This document shows, one piece after another, positions 9,556 through 19,433 of a stretch of DNA of 64,000 nucleotides (the stretch's first letter is position 1; each line of letters begins with the position of its first letter). Source of the DNA: DASXKD01 sp963734725 (GTDB taxonomy: Bacteria > Actinomycetota > Actinomycetes > Streptosporangiales > Streptosporangiaceae); assembly GCA_963734725.1 (NCBI GenBank), contig CAVTIX010000014.1, forward strand, positions 124,001 to 188,000, read 5' to 3'. Under the pieces are notes generated by a model. It was not told where the DNA came from, ran no database searches, and was given only the letters and a program-made list of their open reading frames with translations. Position numbers and translations under genes: made by a program.

Positions 9556-10074
9556 GCCGAGGTCCGCCCAGCGAGGCCGGGCTTGGCCGTGCCTAGGGGC
9601 GACCCTGGCCCTCGTCGGCCGACCAGCCGCCGTCCGCCACCAGGGCCCACAGCCAGAGCATTCCGGCGGCGCCTGGTTCGCCTGTCGTCAGCGGACCAAC
9701 CGCCTGGCCCGCCGGGCCCGCACCGATAACTACGTCCAGAAGGCCGCTGCCAGATCGTGTTCGCATGCCATTCTTGACAACCCATGACGGCGTTATGTGA
9801 CAGCCCTGCTCCCGGGCGGGACAGGCGGGCCGCCGGATCGGCCGCCGCTGCCCGATCCGCTCCCGCTGGTCTCTGCCCCCGCCGCGGCCAGCCGTGGCCT
9901 CAGTGCGCCGGGCGGGCTGGACTACCCGGTTCTGCTCATCCGCGGTGCTGTAGGCTGCCGCTGACACAGGCCGGTTCGTCGGCCAGTACGTTGGGAAAGC
10001 CCCCTTTTCGGCGCTTGGAACCTGAAGGTCCGCATCGGGACCCGGATTACTCCATTTCGAAGGCAAGGTTGCGC
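9556..10074. other. Gene-free region upstream of the SMP-30 gene
   Basis: These 519 bp hold no ORF with protein-like composition. A TTGACA hexamer is present at 9774-9779, but no -10 element sits at a normal distance, so I do not call a promoter. Short GC-rich inverted repeats occur just after the GH76 stop. Confidence 0.4.
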
Positions 10075-10962
10075 GTGGCCTCCTCTGCGAAGGTGAGCGT
10101 CGAAGTATTCGCCGACCTCCATGCCGATGTGGGCGAGGCGCCGCATTGGGACGACCGGACCGGCACGCTGCTGTTCGTCGATCTGACTGACGGCGCGGTT
10201 TTCCGTTATGACCAGTCCGGGGCGCAAGTCGGGTCGTTCTCTGTCGGCCAAGAGGTGGGAGCGGTTGTTCCCCGGCGTGGTGGCGGGCTTGTGCTTGCCG
10301 TGCGCGACGGCATCGCCGTCGCCTCGGACACTGGCGAGGGCTTCGAGGTTGCCGCGCCGGTCGAGCGGGATATCCCCGGCAACCGGATGAACGATGCGAA
10401 GTGCGACCCCGCTGGGCGGCTCCTCGCCGGGACAATGGCGTATGACCTCTCGCCGCATGCCGCGGCGCTCTACCGGGTGGAACCGGACTGGTCATCCGGG
10501 CAAGTAGTCCGCGGCGTGACGCAATCGAACGGCATCGCGTGGCGCCCCGATGGCCGCCGGATGTACTTCATCGACTCAGCCACCCAGGGCATCGATGTCT
10601 TCGACTACGACGCTGGCGCCGGATCCGCTGGTAACCGGAGGCGGCTGGTCACCATCGACCCTGCGCGCGGGATACCCGATGGGATGACCGCGGATGATCA
10701 GGGCAATCTGTGGGTTGCGTGCTTCGGTGGCGCAGCAGTGCGCTGCTTCTCGTCGGCCGGTGAGCAGCTGGACGAGGTTTTCTTTCCGGTTTCCCAGGTG
10801 ACGGGCTGTGCGTTCGGCGGCCCAGGGCTGGCGGACCTGTATGTGACCACGGCGGCCTACCGGCTGAGCGCCGGTCAGCTGAAACGGGAACCGCATGCAG
10901 GGGCGACGTTCGTCTGCCGTCCCGGGGCGGCTGGCCTGCCCGCATCGTCGTTCGCCGGGTAA
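10075..10962 (+). CDS. SMP-30/gluconolactonase-family protein
   Basis: From GTG 10075 the product is 295 residues, the usual size of this six-bladed beta-propeller family; the frame upstream is open but not protein-like. Metal-binding residues expected in the family are present: Glu in VGEAPHWDD (near 20), Asn in QSNGIAWRPDG (near 151) and Asp in PDGMTADDQGNLWVA (near 201). Members hydrolyse sugar lactones such as gluconolactone or xylonolactone. The exact substrate is not shown. Its end is 13 bp from the convergent LuxR regulator. Confidence 0.85.
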   Translation: MASSAKVSVEVFADLHADVGEAPHWDDRTGTLLFVDLTDGAVFRYDQSGAQVGSFSVGQEVGAVVPRRGGGLVLAVRDGIAVASDTGEGFEVAAPVERDIPGNRMNDAKCDPAGRLLAGTMAYDLSPHAAALYRVEPDWSSGQVVRGVTQSNGIAWRPDGRRMYFIDSATQGIDVFDYDAGAGSAGNRRRLVTIDPARGIPDGMTADDQGNLWVACFGGAAVRCFSSAGEQLDEVFFPVSQVTGCAFGGPGLADLYVTTAAYRLSAGQLKREPHAGATFVCRPGAAGLPASSFAG

Positions 10963-10975
10963 GCGGCACGCCAGG

Positions 10976-13609
10976 TCACAGAATGCGGAGAATGGCAGCG
11001 CGTTTGATCGCGGCCGAGCGGGAGGTGGCGCCGAGTTTCATGTAGGCGTGGCGCACATGTGTTTTCACGGTATTGAGCGACAAGTACAGCTCGGCGGCTA
11101 TTTCGGTGTAGGTGAGCCGCTGTGACAGCTTTTCCAGCACGCGTATCTCTGCGGCGGTCAGCGGATCGGGGAGCTTACCTTGCCCGGCGGCTGGTGCGGC
11201 CCGCTTGCGCGCTTTGAGACCGGCGGCGATCAGCGCAGCCCGCTGCTCGGTCCGGGGATACAGGTCCGGGTTGGCTATCAGGTGCTCCACCAGCTGCGGA
11301 GCTGTGTCCACGACGGTTTGCACGAAACCGTGCCGTTCAGCCACGGCCAGGGCCTGCCTGGCCAGGGCAGGCGCCTGGGGTGAGTCCCGGGCGATGGCGA
11401 CGCTCGCGCGCAGCAGCCGCAGTTCCAGGTTGGCCCTGGTCGTGGCGCCCTCCGCCGGGGCGCTGCTCAGGGCTTGCGCCGCTTGTGCGGGGTCGCCGGC
11501 GGCCAGAGCGATGGCCGCCGACATGACGACGCGCCGGTCATCGGGCAGCCGCCCGGTGATGTTGGTGGCGCCGTTCTGGTCGCCAAGCCCGAGGCGGAGG
11601 CGGGCTTCGAGTTCGTCGGCCATGGGCAGAAGGACCGAATGGTCGCTTTTGAGCGCCGCCCGCGCCGCTGGCAGCGATGCGAGGGCTTCGTCAAGGTTGC
11701 CGCCGGCCGCCCAGATCCGGGCCCGGTCCAGCTGGGCGAGGTAGTTGAAGGCCGGCCGGGCGCCGCTGACCATCTCCAGCGCGCGTTCCACCGGTTCGGC
11801 GGCCGCGGCCAGATCGCCTCGCTCCAAGGCGAGCAGGGCCGTCGTCCGCAGCGCGTGGAAGTTGAAGTAGTGGCGGTCGAAGTGGAGCCGGCGGGCCGCG
11901 GTGTGGGCGCCGGCTGCCAGGGCGCCGGCCTCGCCCAGGTCTCCTTCGAGGAACGCAGCCTGGCTGATCACCCCGGGGCAGAGCACCTCGGTGAGCGGAG
12001 CGCTCACCTGCGCTGCGGCGAGGACCCGGGCGAGTTCCCGGGCTTGGCTGAAATTGCCCACGTAGGCGTCGCAGTACATGGCCAAGGTATCGAGCGTCAC
12101 GATCCAGTCGCTGACCCCCTCGGCCTTGGCTTCGAATGGCCGCGCCTGCTCCCGGTGCGCTAGCGCCTCGTCAAACTGGCCGATGAAGGTGCAGTGCAGC
12201 ATGTTCACCAGCGCCAGCCGCACGGCCAGCTCGGGCTGCCGGCCCGGGTCGATAGGGGCTTGGTTGGCGAGCGCAACGGCCCGTGAACCACGCTCGAACG
12301 CCCCCCGCCACAGCAGCTCAGCCGCCAGCGGCAACAGAAACTCGGGTGCGCCGGCGAACAGCTCCGGCCGGATCTCATCGAGGTCAAGCGCGCTGCCCAC
12401 TCTCGGGTTGGTCAGCACGTCGCGCACGACCCCCTCACTGAGCAGGCTGAACGCAGTGGCCTGCACGCCGGTGGCCAGCAGATGCCGCGCTGCGGCGCCG
12501 GTCTGACCGGCCTCGATCAGGTGCTGCGCAGCGGCTTCGTGCAGCCGGCTTTCCCGCTCCGAGTCCCGGGCATGCAACTCCGTCCGCAGGACCTCCCTGA
12601 TCAAGTGGTGATAGCGGTAGGTGCCGGCCTGCTCATCCACGATCGCCACGAACATGTGCGCGCCGTAAAGGAACTCGAGCATCTTCGCCGATCCCGGGCC
12701 CCACACAGCAGTGCAGGCGGGCACCGACAGCTCGTCGAGGACCGAGGTGGCCAGCATGAAGTCGGCGACATCTGGCGGCTGCTGGGACAACACCTCGTCC
12801 AAGAAGTACCCGGCGACGGCATGGCGGCCCAGCTGGACCCGGCCCGCCGCGGTCACCGGGTCAGGCGAACCTTGGATAGAGATCGCGGCCATCTGCAACC
12901 CGGCGACCCATCCCTCACTGCGCTGGTGAACCAGAGCCAGTTCCGGGTCCTCCAGCCGCACGCCGAACCCGGCAAGCAATCTCCTGGTCTCCTCCGCCGA
13001 GAAGGCCAGGTCCGCGTCCCGCAGCTCGAGTAGATCCTGGTGTGCGCGCATCCGGTGCACCCGCAGCGGCGGGTCAACCCGGCTGGCCACTACCAGCTGC
13101 AACGACGGCGGGTGATACTCCACCAGCCAGCGCAGGGCATCGGCGCTGGCGGCGCCGGCCAGGTGAAAGTCGTCAATGATCAGGACCCGCAACTCATCCG
13201 GCGCATCAAGGTCATCAGCCAACGCCGCGACGGCATCGGCCGATACCTCGCCATCGAGGCTCATCAACTGGTGGGCATCCTCGCCGATCCCTGGCTGGCC
13301 GAAACCAAACCGTGCGGCCTCGATGATGGCAGCGACAAAACGTAGCGGGTCGGTGTCGGCCGCGTCACAGCTCAGCCATGCCGACGCCCGATCCGGGCGA
13401 GCCGCCAGCCAGTCGGCAAGGAGCATGGTCTTGCCTGCCCCCGCCGGGCCCACCACCAGGGCAAGGCGAACCTGTTCTCCCCGGTCCAGCAAGTCCAGCA
13501 ACCGTGACCGGCGCACCAGCCCCGGCACCAGCTTGGGGGCACGGAATTTCGAGGACGGGAACCGGGGACCGCGCGGGCCAGGCTCAGCGATGAGCGTCGC
13601 TTCCGCCAT
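10976..13609 (-). CDS. LuxR-family regulator of the MalT/LAL type with NTPase domain
   Basis: I prefer ATG 13609 (877 residues, with GGGGGCGAGG upstream) to the longest frame, which begins at 13801. A P-loop GPAGAGKTML lies near residue 45-55 and a Walker B-like VLIIDDFHLAG near 120. A long helical repeat region rich in Ala/Leu follows, likely TPR-like. The C-terminal LuxR helix-turn-helix reads LTAAEIRVLEKLSQRLTYTE, then LYLSLNTVKTHVRHAYMKLG. This is the STAND ATPase architecture of MalT, in which ligand and ATP binding drive oligomerisation and promoter activation. The target is not evident. Neighbours are an SMP-30 protein (convergent) and a small protein (divergent). Confidence 0.9.
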   Translation of the reverse strand: MAEATLIAEPGPRGPRFPSSKFRAPKLVPGLVRRSRLLDLLDRGEQVRLALVVGPAGAGKTMLLADWLAARPDRASAWLSCDAADTDPLRFVAAIIEAARFGFGQPGIGEDAHQLMSLDGEVSADAVAALADDLDAPDELRVLIIDDFHLAGAASADALRWLVEYHPPSLQLVVASRVDPPLRVHRMRAHQDLLELRDADLAFSAEETRRLLAGFGVRLEDPELALVHQRSEGWVAGLQMAAISIQGSPDPVTAAGRVQLGRHAVAGYFLDEVLSQQPPDVADFMLATSVLDELSVPACTAVWGPGSAKMLEFLYGAHMFVAIVDEQAGTYRYHHLIREVLRTELHARDSERESRLHEAAAQHLIEAGQTGAAARHLLATGVQATAFSLLSEGVVRDVLTNPRVGSALDLDEIRPELFAGAPEFLLPLAAELLWRGAFERGSRAVALANQAPIDPGRQPELAVRLALVNMLHCTFIGQFDEALAHREQARPFEAKAEGVSDWIVTLDTLAMYCDAYVGNFSQARELARVLAAAQVSAPLTEVLCPGVISQAAFLEGDLGEAGALAAGAHTAARRLHFDRHYFNFHALRTTALLALERGDLAAAAEPVERALEMVSGARPAFNYLAQLDRARIWAAGGNLDEALASLPAARAALKSDHSVLLPMADELEARLRLGLGDQNGATNITGRLPDDRRVVMSAAIALAAGDPAQAAQALSSAPAEGATTRANLELRLLRASVAIARDSPQAPALARQALAVAERHGFVQTVVDTAPQLVEHLIANPDLYPRTEQRAALIAAGLKARKRAAPAAGQGKLPDPLTAAEIRVLEKLSQRLTYTEIAAELYLSLNTVKTHVRHAYMKLGATSRSAAIKRAAILRIL

Positions 13610-13822
13610 CCGGCCTCGCCCCCTGCATTCAACAGCCCGAGGCTGGGCAACGAGCGGCACAGAAGACCCCGGTCCTGGACGCCGGATGATTGTACCGTCT
13701 GCTGACGCAAGGGCAAGGCCATCGCGGCAACCCGGGATCACCCCGAATCGGGTGACGCCGCGGGCCCCGGCGTCGCGCACGCTGGCAGCGGGGTCAACCA
13801 CCGACTACAAGGCGTAATCCCA

Positions 13823-14041
13823 GTGCGGTCACACACATACGAGATCACTTTCACCGGCCAGGCAGACAGAACGCTGTGCGCACAGTTCGACGACTGCACG
13901 GTCACCACGGGCCCAGGCACAACCACCCTCCGCGCCGACCTGCCCGACCAGGCCGCGCTCTCCGAGCTCGTGCAGCGGATCGCCGGCCTAGGGCTCGAAA
14001 TCATCAACGTGCAGATCGTGGCGCCGCCGCTTGCCCAATGA
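13823..14041 (+). CDS. Small conserved protein of about 72 residues
   Basis: The GTG-started ORF encodes an alpha/beta mini-protein: YEITFTGQADRTLCAQFDDC, a TVTTGPGTTTLRADLPDQAAL segment, then LVQRIAGLGLEIINVQIV. This order of strand, variable loop, strand, helix and strand recalls many actinobacterial small proteins of unknown role, with an ACT- or BON-like feel. It is transcribed away from the LuxR/LAL regulator and may be its target, but nothing in the sequence proves it. Confidence 0.6.
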   Translation: MRSHTYEITFTGQADRTLCAQFDDCTVTTGPGTTTLRADLPDQAALSELVQRIAGLGLEIINVQIVAPPLAQ

Positions 14042-14073
14042 CCGGCGCGGCCAGGTGCGGCGCCCGCCGGAAC

Positions 14074-15246
14074 TCAGCCGAGCGCTGCGTAGGCGGCGGC
14101 CTGGATGTCGCGGTGGACCTGCGGTGGGTCCGGGCTGTCGAACATGCGCTGGGTGAGCACGATGACGGTCAGGTCCTGGGATGGGTCGACCAGCCAGGTG
14201 GTGCCCAGCCCGCCGTCCCAGCCGAACGCGCCGCTGTCGTAGACCGCCTGGCAGAACCCCCAGGACCGGCCGTCGAAGAACCCGGGCAGAAGGCCCCCGC
14301 GGGCCTTCTGCGCCGGAGTCAGCTGGTCGGTGGTCATCGCTTGGACAGCGTCGGCTGGCAGCACCGGCGCCCCGCCGCGCAGCAGCATCCGGGCGAAGGC
14401 GAGCAGATCGTCGGCGGTGGACACCAGCCCGGCCGCCCCGTCACCAAACGCCGGCGGGCGGCTCCACTTGCCGCCGGGCTCATCTGACACCATCAGCCCG
14501 CCCGGGGCAGGCCGGTACGCCGTCGCGAGACGGCGGGTATCCGCGGTCCAGAAGCCGGTGTCGGACATGCCGAGCGGGTCGAAGATCCTGGTCTTGAGCA
14601 CCTCGCTGAACGGCCGCCCGGCCGCCCGCGCCACCAGCACGCCCAGCACCTGGGCGCCGGTGTTATACATCCAGCGCTCGCCGGGCTGGGCGAGCAGCGG
14701 CAGGCGGCCGAGCGAGGCGATCCAGGTGTCCGGGTCCGCCGGCACCGGCGGGTCGGGCGGGCCGATCGCCGCCAGCCGCAGCTCATCGGTGGCCGCCACG
14801 ACAGGCCACGGCTTAGGCGAGGCGAACATCTCGCCCACCATGCCGAAGCCGAACGTGAACGTCAGCAGGTCGCGCACGGTGATCGCACGGGCCGCCGGCA
14901 CGGTGTCGGACAGCGGGCCATCCATCCGGCGCAGCACCCTGCGGTCAGCCAGTTCGGGCAGCAGCCGGTCCACCGGCTCATCCAGCTCGATCAGCCCTTC
15001 AGCAGCCACGGCGAGCGTGACCGCCGCAGTGATGGGCTTGGTTGTCGAGGCGATCCGGAAGATCGAGTCACGGGCCGCCGGGGGCCCGCCCACCGCTAGC
15101 GTTCCCAGTGCCTCGACATGCACCTGGCCGCCGCGGGCCACCAGCGCGACCAGGCCCGGGACCTGCTCGTCACCCACGTGGCGCTGGGCCGCCGCATGCA
15201 GCCCGTTCAGCCCCGCCGCCGTCAGCCCTGCCGCCGAATCCATCAC
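14074..15246 (-). CDS. Beta-lactamase-family serine hydrolase
   Basis: The 390-residue protein shows the class C beta-lactamase/esterase fold signatures. SxxK appears as STTK in IFRIASTTKPITAAV near residue 66, the Tyr motif is in MYNTGAQVLGVLV, and a late WDGGLGTTW stands in the HxG/KTG position. Such stand-alone members are usually esterases or D-aminopeptidase-like enzymes rather than antibiotic resistance factors. There is no signal peptide. GTG at 15246 and ATG at 15243 are adjacent; GGAGG seven bases upstream of the ATG fits ATG better. It neighbours an alpha/beta hydrolase on the same strand. Confidence 0.85.
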   Translation of the reverse strand: MMDSAAGLTAAGLNGLHAAAQRHVGDEQVPGLVALVARGGQVHVEALGTLAVGGPPAARDSIFRIASTTKPITAAVTLAVAAEGLIELDEPVDRLLPELADRRVLRRMDGPLSDTVPAARAITVRDLLTFTFGFGMVGEMFASPKPWPVVAATDELRLAAIGPPDPPVPADPDTWIASLGRLPLLAQPGERWMYNTGAQVLGVLVARAAGRPFSEVLKTRIFDPLGMSDTGFWTADTRRLATAYRPAPGGLMVSDEPGGKWSRPPAFGDGAAGLVSTADDLLAFARMLLRGGAPVLPADAVQAMTTDQLTPAQKARGGLLPGFFDGRSWGFCQAVYDSGAFGWDGGLGTTWLVDPSQDLTVIVLTQRMFDSPDPPQVHRDIQAAAYAALG

Positions 15247-15448
15247 CTAACCTCCTCGCCTGCACCAGCGCCGCCCGCGCGACGCCTCAACCAATACGAC
15301 ATCACCGCATGAGGAAAATCATCGCGCCCGCCCCCAGCGACCCGTCCGGCTGAAACACGCCGGCCCATGGGCGGACATCACGGCGCCGCGCCGCCACGAC
15401 TCGTTGCGTCCGCTGGCGTACTTTCGCTGGCTGGCCACACCCAAGGCT

Positions 15449-16228
15449 TCAGCTGGCGAGGAACTCGGCCATGACCGGCGCGGTGGCGTCGGGGTTGAGG
15501 TCATGGGTCTGTCCGGGGAGAACGGCCAGCCGCCCGTGGGGCATCGTCTGCGCGGCTGCCTGCGCGGCGTTGCGCAGGAACGGCGGGCTGTGCTCGCCGG
15601 TGATCACCAGGGCCGGGACGGTGACGGCGGCGAGCGGCCCGGTCGGCCGGGACCGGTCACCGATGATGGCCGCGTCGTAGGCGAGGGTGTGCGCGATCGC
15701 CTCCAGCCCGGGACGGAACGGGGCGTGCCGCAGCTGCGCCACCACCGGCGGGGGGATGCCGACCGCCTGGGTCTGGTACAGCTCGACGGCGTCGCCGCGG
15801 CGGCCCGCGGACACCAGGCCGGCGAGTTCCGCGGCGAAGCCGGCGGGCAACAGCGGGTCGGTGTCCTCGGTGTTGAACGGCGGCTCATACAGCACCAGGC
15901 GGGTGATGGGCAGGCCGCTGGCGGCGGCCTGGAGCGCGAGGGTCGCGCCGGAGGAGTAGCCGAACACCGCCGCGCACCCGCCCGCGGCCGCGATCAGCGC
16001 GGCGATGTCGTCGATCTCCCGCGCGACCGCGTACGGCGCGGTGTCGCCGCTGTCGCCCCGGCCCCGACGGTCGTAGTTCAGGACGGTGCACCGCGGCGCG
16101 AGCGCTCGCGCCAGCGGCTCGGTCTGCGACCGGGCGCCGAACGCGCCTGCGGTCATGACCACCGGCGGCCCGCCGCCAAACCGGTCAAACGCGATCACGG
16201 TGCCATCCGCCGATGCGACGGTATCCAT
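15449..16228 (-). CDS. Alpha/beta hydrolase
   Basis: A 259-residue single-domain alpha/beta hydrolase. It has the N-terminal cap sequence DGTVIAFDRFGGGPPVV, the D-R-R-G-R-G-D-S segment and the nucleophile elbow GYSSGATLAL with an intact serine. An acid sits after the sixth strand (VITGEHSPPF region), and a catalytic histidine is plausible in PGQTHDLN near the end. The substrate is unknown. It lies downstream of, and on the same strand as, a regulator whose sensor domain has the same fold (16350), so the two may share a ligand. Confidence 0.8.
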   Translation of the reverse strand: MDTVASADGTVIAFDRFGGGPPVVMTAGAFGARSQTEPLARALAPRCTVLNYDRRGRGDSGDTAPYAVAREIDDIAALIAAAGGCAAVFGYSSGATLALQAAASGLPITRLVLYEPPFNTEDTDPLLPAGFAAELAGLVSAGRRGDAVELYQTQAVGIPPPVVAQLRHAPFRPGLEAIAHTLAYDAAIIGDRSRPTGPLAAVTVPALVITGEHSPPFLRNAAQAAAQTMPHGRLAVLPGQTHDLNPDATAPVMAEFLAS

Positions 16229-16349
16229 CTCTGATCTCCTATTCTGCCGGGCTTGCGGGGCTCCTGCTGAAGGGTCTACTCGCGCGCGCCGGGCCGCCGG
16301 CAGACGTGATCGCGTACGATTTCGCGGCAGCCCGCCGAAGGTCCCAGAC

Positions 16350-17444
16350 TCAGCCGGTCACGCGCGCATACTCGGCGGTCAGCTCGACCCGGGTATTGAC
16401 ACCGAGCTTGGCGAACACGCGGCGCAGGCGACCATCGACAGTGTGCGGTGAAATGCGCAGCCTGGTGGCGGCCTGGCTGTTGGTCATCCCGGTGGCGATC
16501 AGGGCAGCCACCTCCCGCTCCGCGGGGGTGAGGGCGTCCCAGCCGGTCCCGGCGGCGTTCTTCCGGTCGGCGCGGCGCAGCGCTGCCCGCATCGCGCCGC
16601 CGCCGACCGCACGGTCGAGGAACCCGATGACCGTCCCGTGCACGGCCCGCTGGTCACCGGCGAACAGGGTGTGATCCTCTCCCGGCAATTCGACATACTC
16701 GGCGCCGGGGATGTGCTCCGCCAGGTACCGGCCATCCGAGGTCGGCACCGCAGTGTCGCCCCGGCGGTGGATCACCAGGACCGGCAGGCGCAGGCCGGCC
16801 AGCAACGGGCGGACATCAATGGTGGCCGCCCACCGGCACAGCGCCTCGACTGACCCGGGAGAGCAGGTGTGCCGCTCCATCCGGGCTGCCCAGTCCCGGT
16901 ACCGGGCCGTGTCGGCCATCGATGGCGCCCGGGCGCCGAACACCTCGCCCGAACCCCACGCGCGCGCGGTGCTGCTGGCCCACTCACCGACCTGGTCCGG
17001 ATCCGCCTCGAAATCGAACTCGCCCAGCCGGGTCAGCTTCGCGAACCCGCCCGCCAGCACGAGCGCCTGGACACGATCCGGGTGGCTGGCGGCGAAGCCG
17101 ACCGCGACCGGGCAGCCGAACGTCACCCCGAACAACGCCGCCTGCCAGACATCACACGCGTCCAGGACCGCCTCGATGTCCAGGGCCAAAGCCGCAAGCC
17201 CAGCATGCTCACCCACCGGCGAGGGATCCGACAGACCCGCGCCCCGCCGGTCAAACAAGACCAGCCGGGAGCACGCTGCGAACCGGCTCCAGAAATGCTC
17301 CAGGGCCGGTTCCTCCCAGGCCAGCTCAAGCTGGCTGATCAGCGGTGAGACCACGACGATCGTGACCGGCCCGTCGCCGACCACCGAGTACGCGATCGCC
17401 GTCCCGTCCGCAGCGCGCGCGTAACGCACCTCGGGCCGCAGCAT
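16350..17444 (-). CDS. Regulator fusing an alpha/beta-hydrolase domain to a LuxR helix-turn-helix
   Basis: Residues 1-280 form an alpha/beta-hydrolase domain and residues about 300-364 a LuxR-type DNA-binding domain (LTPAEREVAALIATGMTNSQ, then LRISPHTVDGRLRRVFAKLG). The hydrolase part keeps an acid (VIHRRGDTAVPT) and a histidine (LPGEDHTLF). The nucleophile elbow reads LFGVTFGCPV, with threonine in place of the expected serine, so it is likely a ligand-binding rather than a catalytic module. Adenylate-cyclase-linked and LuxR-linked hydrolase domains of this type are known in actinobacteria. Likely targets are the downstream hydrolase and perhaps the divergent acyl-CoA ligase at 17627. Confidence 0.85.
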   Translation of the reverse strand: MLRPEVRYARAADGTAIAYSVVGDGPVTIVVVSPLISQLELAWEEPALEHFWSRFAACSRLVLFDRRGAGLSDPSPVGEHAGLAALALDIEAVLDACDVWQAALFGVTFGCPVAVGFAASHPDRVQALVLAGGFAKLTRLGEFDFEADPDQVGEWASSTARAWGSGEVFGARAPSMADTARYRDWAARMERHTCSPGSVEALCRWAATIDVRPLLAGLRLPVLVIHRRGDTAVPTSDGRYLAEHIPGAEYVELPGEDHTLFAGDQRAVHGTVIGFLDRAVGGGAMRAALRRADRKNAAGTGWDALTPAEREVAALIATGMTNSQAATRLRISPHTVDGRLRRVFAKLGVNTRVELTAEYARVTG

Positions 17445-17626
17445 GATCCCGATCGTAGTTACCGGGAGCGGACAGAACGAGACTGCGGCGCGAGCGGCGC
17501 CGCAGCCGTCACGGGCGCCTTTGTTGCGGCAGGCTGGTTAGGCGCATCCTTGTGTTTGAGGTTCCGGGTGGGCACGGGCAGGAACTGCGCCGGGAATGCC
17601 GGCTGGTTTCAGACCAGGGAGGGTCT

Positions 17627-19270
17627 GTGGGTGACATCTATCTAACGGGGCTGGAGGCGAACGCGGCGAACTACGCGCCGCTGACGCCGCTGGTGTTCCT
17701 GGACTGGAGCGCGGACGTCTATCCGGACCGGCTGGCCGTGGTGCACGGCAGGCGGCGGTTCACCTGGGCGCAGACGCGCGAGCGGTGCCAACGGCTTGCC
17801 TCGGCGTTGTCGGCGCGGGGCGTGGGCTGCGGGGACACGGTGTCGGTGGTCGCCGCGAACACCCCCGAGATGGTGGAGGCGCACTTCGGGGTCCCGATGA
17901 CCGGCGCGGTGCTGAACACGATCAACACCCGGCTGGACGCCGCCACCATCGCCTACATCCTCGATCACGCCCAGGCCCGGGTGCTGATCACCGATCGGGA
18001 GTTCTCCCCGGTGGTGGGCCGGGCGCTGGCGCTGTGCGAGGCGAGACCGCTGGTGGTCAACATCGACGACCCCGAGTACGACGGGCCGGGGGACCGGCTG
18101 GGGGACGAGGACTACGAGGCCCTGCTTTCTGGCGCGGCGCCGCGGCATGAGTGGCCTGAGCCGACGGATGAGTGGCAGGCGATCTCGCTGAACTACACCT
18201 CGGGAACGACGGGCAGGCCCAAAGGCGTCGTCTACCACCACCGGGGCGCGCACCTGAACGCCGTGGGGAACATCCTGACCTGGGGCATGCCCCGGCACAG
18301 CGTCTACCTGTGGACGCTGCCGATGTTCCACTGCAACGGCTGGTGCTTTCCGTGGACGGTCGCGGCGAACTCGGGCACGAACGTGTGCCTGCGCAAGGTG
18401 GACGCGGCCGAGATCTTCCGGCTGATGCGAGCCGAGGGCGTCACCCACTACTGCGGCGCCCCGATCGTGCACAACCTGCTGATCAACGCCCCGGCCGAGC
18501 TGCGCGAGGGCATCGGCCGGGTGTCAGCCATGGTGGCCGCCGCCGCGCCGCCGGCCGCCATGATCGAGGGCATGGAGCGGCTGGGGTTCGACTTGACCCA
18601 CGTCTATGGGCTGACCGAAACTTACGGGCCTGCCGCGGTGTGCGCCAAGCAGGAGGACTGGGACGGCCTGGACACTGCCGGGCGGGCGCAGCGCAACGGC
18701 CGGCAGGGCGTGCGGTATCAGCTGCAAGACGGGATGACGGTCATCGACCAGAAACACGGCGCCCGCGTGCCCGCCGACGGCCAGACCCTCGGCGAGATCG
18801 TGTTCCGGGGCAACATCACCATGAAGGGATACCTCAAGGACCCAGACGCCACCCAGCGGGCCTTCGACGGCGGCTGGTTCCACTCCGGAGACTTGGCGGT
18901 GCTCGAACCAGACGGCTACGTGAAGATCAAGGACCGGGCCAAGGACGTGATCATCTCCGGCGGGGAGAACATCTCCTCCATCGAGATCGAGGACGTGCTC
19001 TGCCGCCACCCCGCCGTCGCCATGGCCGGCGTGGTCGCCCAGCCCGACCCCAAATGGGGTGAGACCCCACTGGCCTACGTGGAACTCAAACCAGGCGCAC
19101 AGGTCACCGAGGCGGAGCTCATCGAGTACTGCCGGGCGCGCCTGCCCCACTTCAAGGCCCCCAAGAACGTGGCGTTCGCCGAGCTGCCCAAGACCTCCAC
19201 CGGCAAGATCCAAAAACAGGTCCTGCGTGACCGGGCCCGATCCGCCTCCGCCATCGACCAGCCCGGCTAG
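17627..19270 (+). CDS. Acyl-CoA ligase (AMP-binding, DmdB/medium-chain type)
   Basis: From GTG 17627, with AGGGAGGG just before it, the protein has 547 residues. All adenylate-forming motifs are present: P-loop YTSGTTGRPKG near 190, GLTETYG near 327, the SGDLAV/DGYVKIKDRAKD hinge and ISGGENISSIEIE near 440, and the catalytic lysine in STGKIQKQVLR near 526. Signature stretches such as LPMFHCNGWCFPW place it in the branch with 3-methylmercaptopropionyl-CoA and medium-chain acyl-CoA ligases. It activates a carboxylic acid to its CoA thioester via acyl-AMP in the cytosol. The acid is unknown. Confidence 0.93.
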   Translation: MGDIYLTGLEANAANYAPLTPLVFLDWSADVYPDRLAVVHGRRRFTWAQTRERCQRLASALSARGVGCGDTVSVVAANTPEMVEAHFGVPMTGAVLNTINTRLDAATIAYILDHAQARVLITDREFSPVVGRALALCEARPLVVNIDDPEYDGPGDRLGDEDYEALLSGAAPRHEWPEPTDEWQAISLNYTSGTTGRPKGVVYHHRGAHLNAVGNILTWGMPRHSVYLWTLPMFHCNGWCFPWTVAANSGTNVCLRKVDAAEIFRLMRAEGVTHYCGAPIVHNLLINAPAELREGIGRVSAMVAAAAPPAAMIEGMERLGFDLTHVYGLTETYGPAAVCAKQEDWDGLDTAGRAQRNGRQGVRYQLQDGMTVIDQKHGARVPADGQTLGEIVFRGNITMKGYLKDPDATQRAFDGGWFHSGDLAVLEPDGYVKIKDRAKDVIISGGENISSIEIEDVLCRHPAVAMAGVVAQPDPKWGETPLAYVELKPGAQVTEAELIEYCRARLPHFKAPKNVAFAELPKTSTGKIQKQVLRDRARSASAIDQPG

Positions 19271-19433
19271 ACCACTCACGCCGCCATCGGCGCCGTGGGA
19301 GCCTGCTTGGCGGCGTGGTCAACGCGTGGCTATTCCTCGTCAAGGTGGCTGGCTAGCGGAGGAGGCCGAAGGTGAAATTGCGCACAGGCGCCGGGCTTGA
19401 GCCGGGCACGCCGTCGGCCCCCTGGCGGGTGAC

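Noticed and set aside
9774..9798. TTGACA promoter upstream of the SMP-30 gene
   Set aside because: The only TATGT-like -10 is 13-14 bp away, too close, and the gene starts 280 bp downstream.
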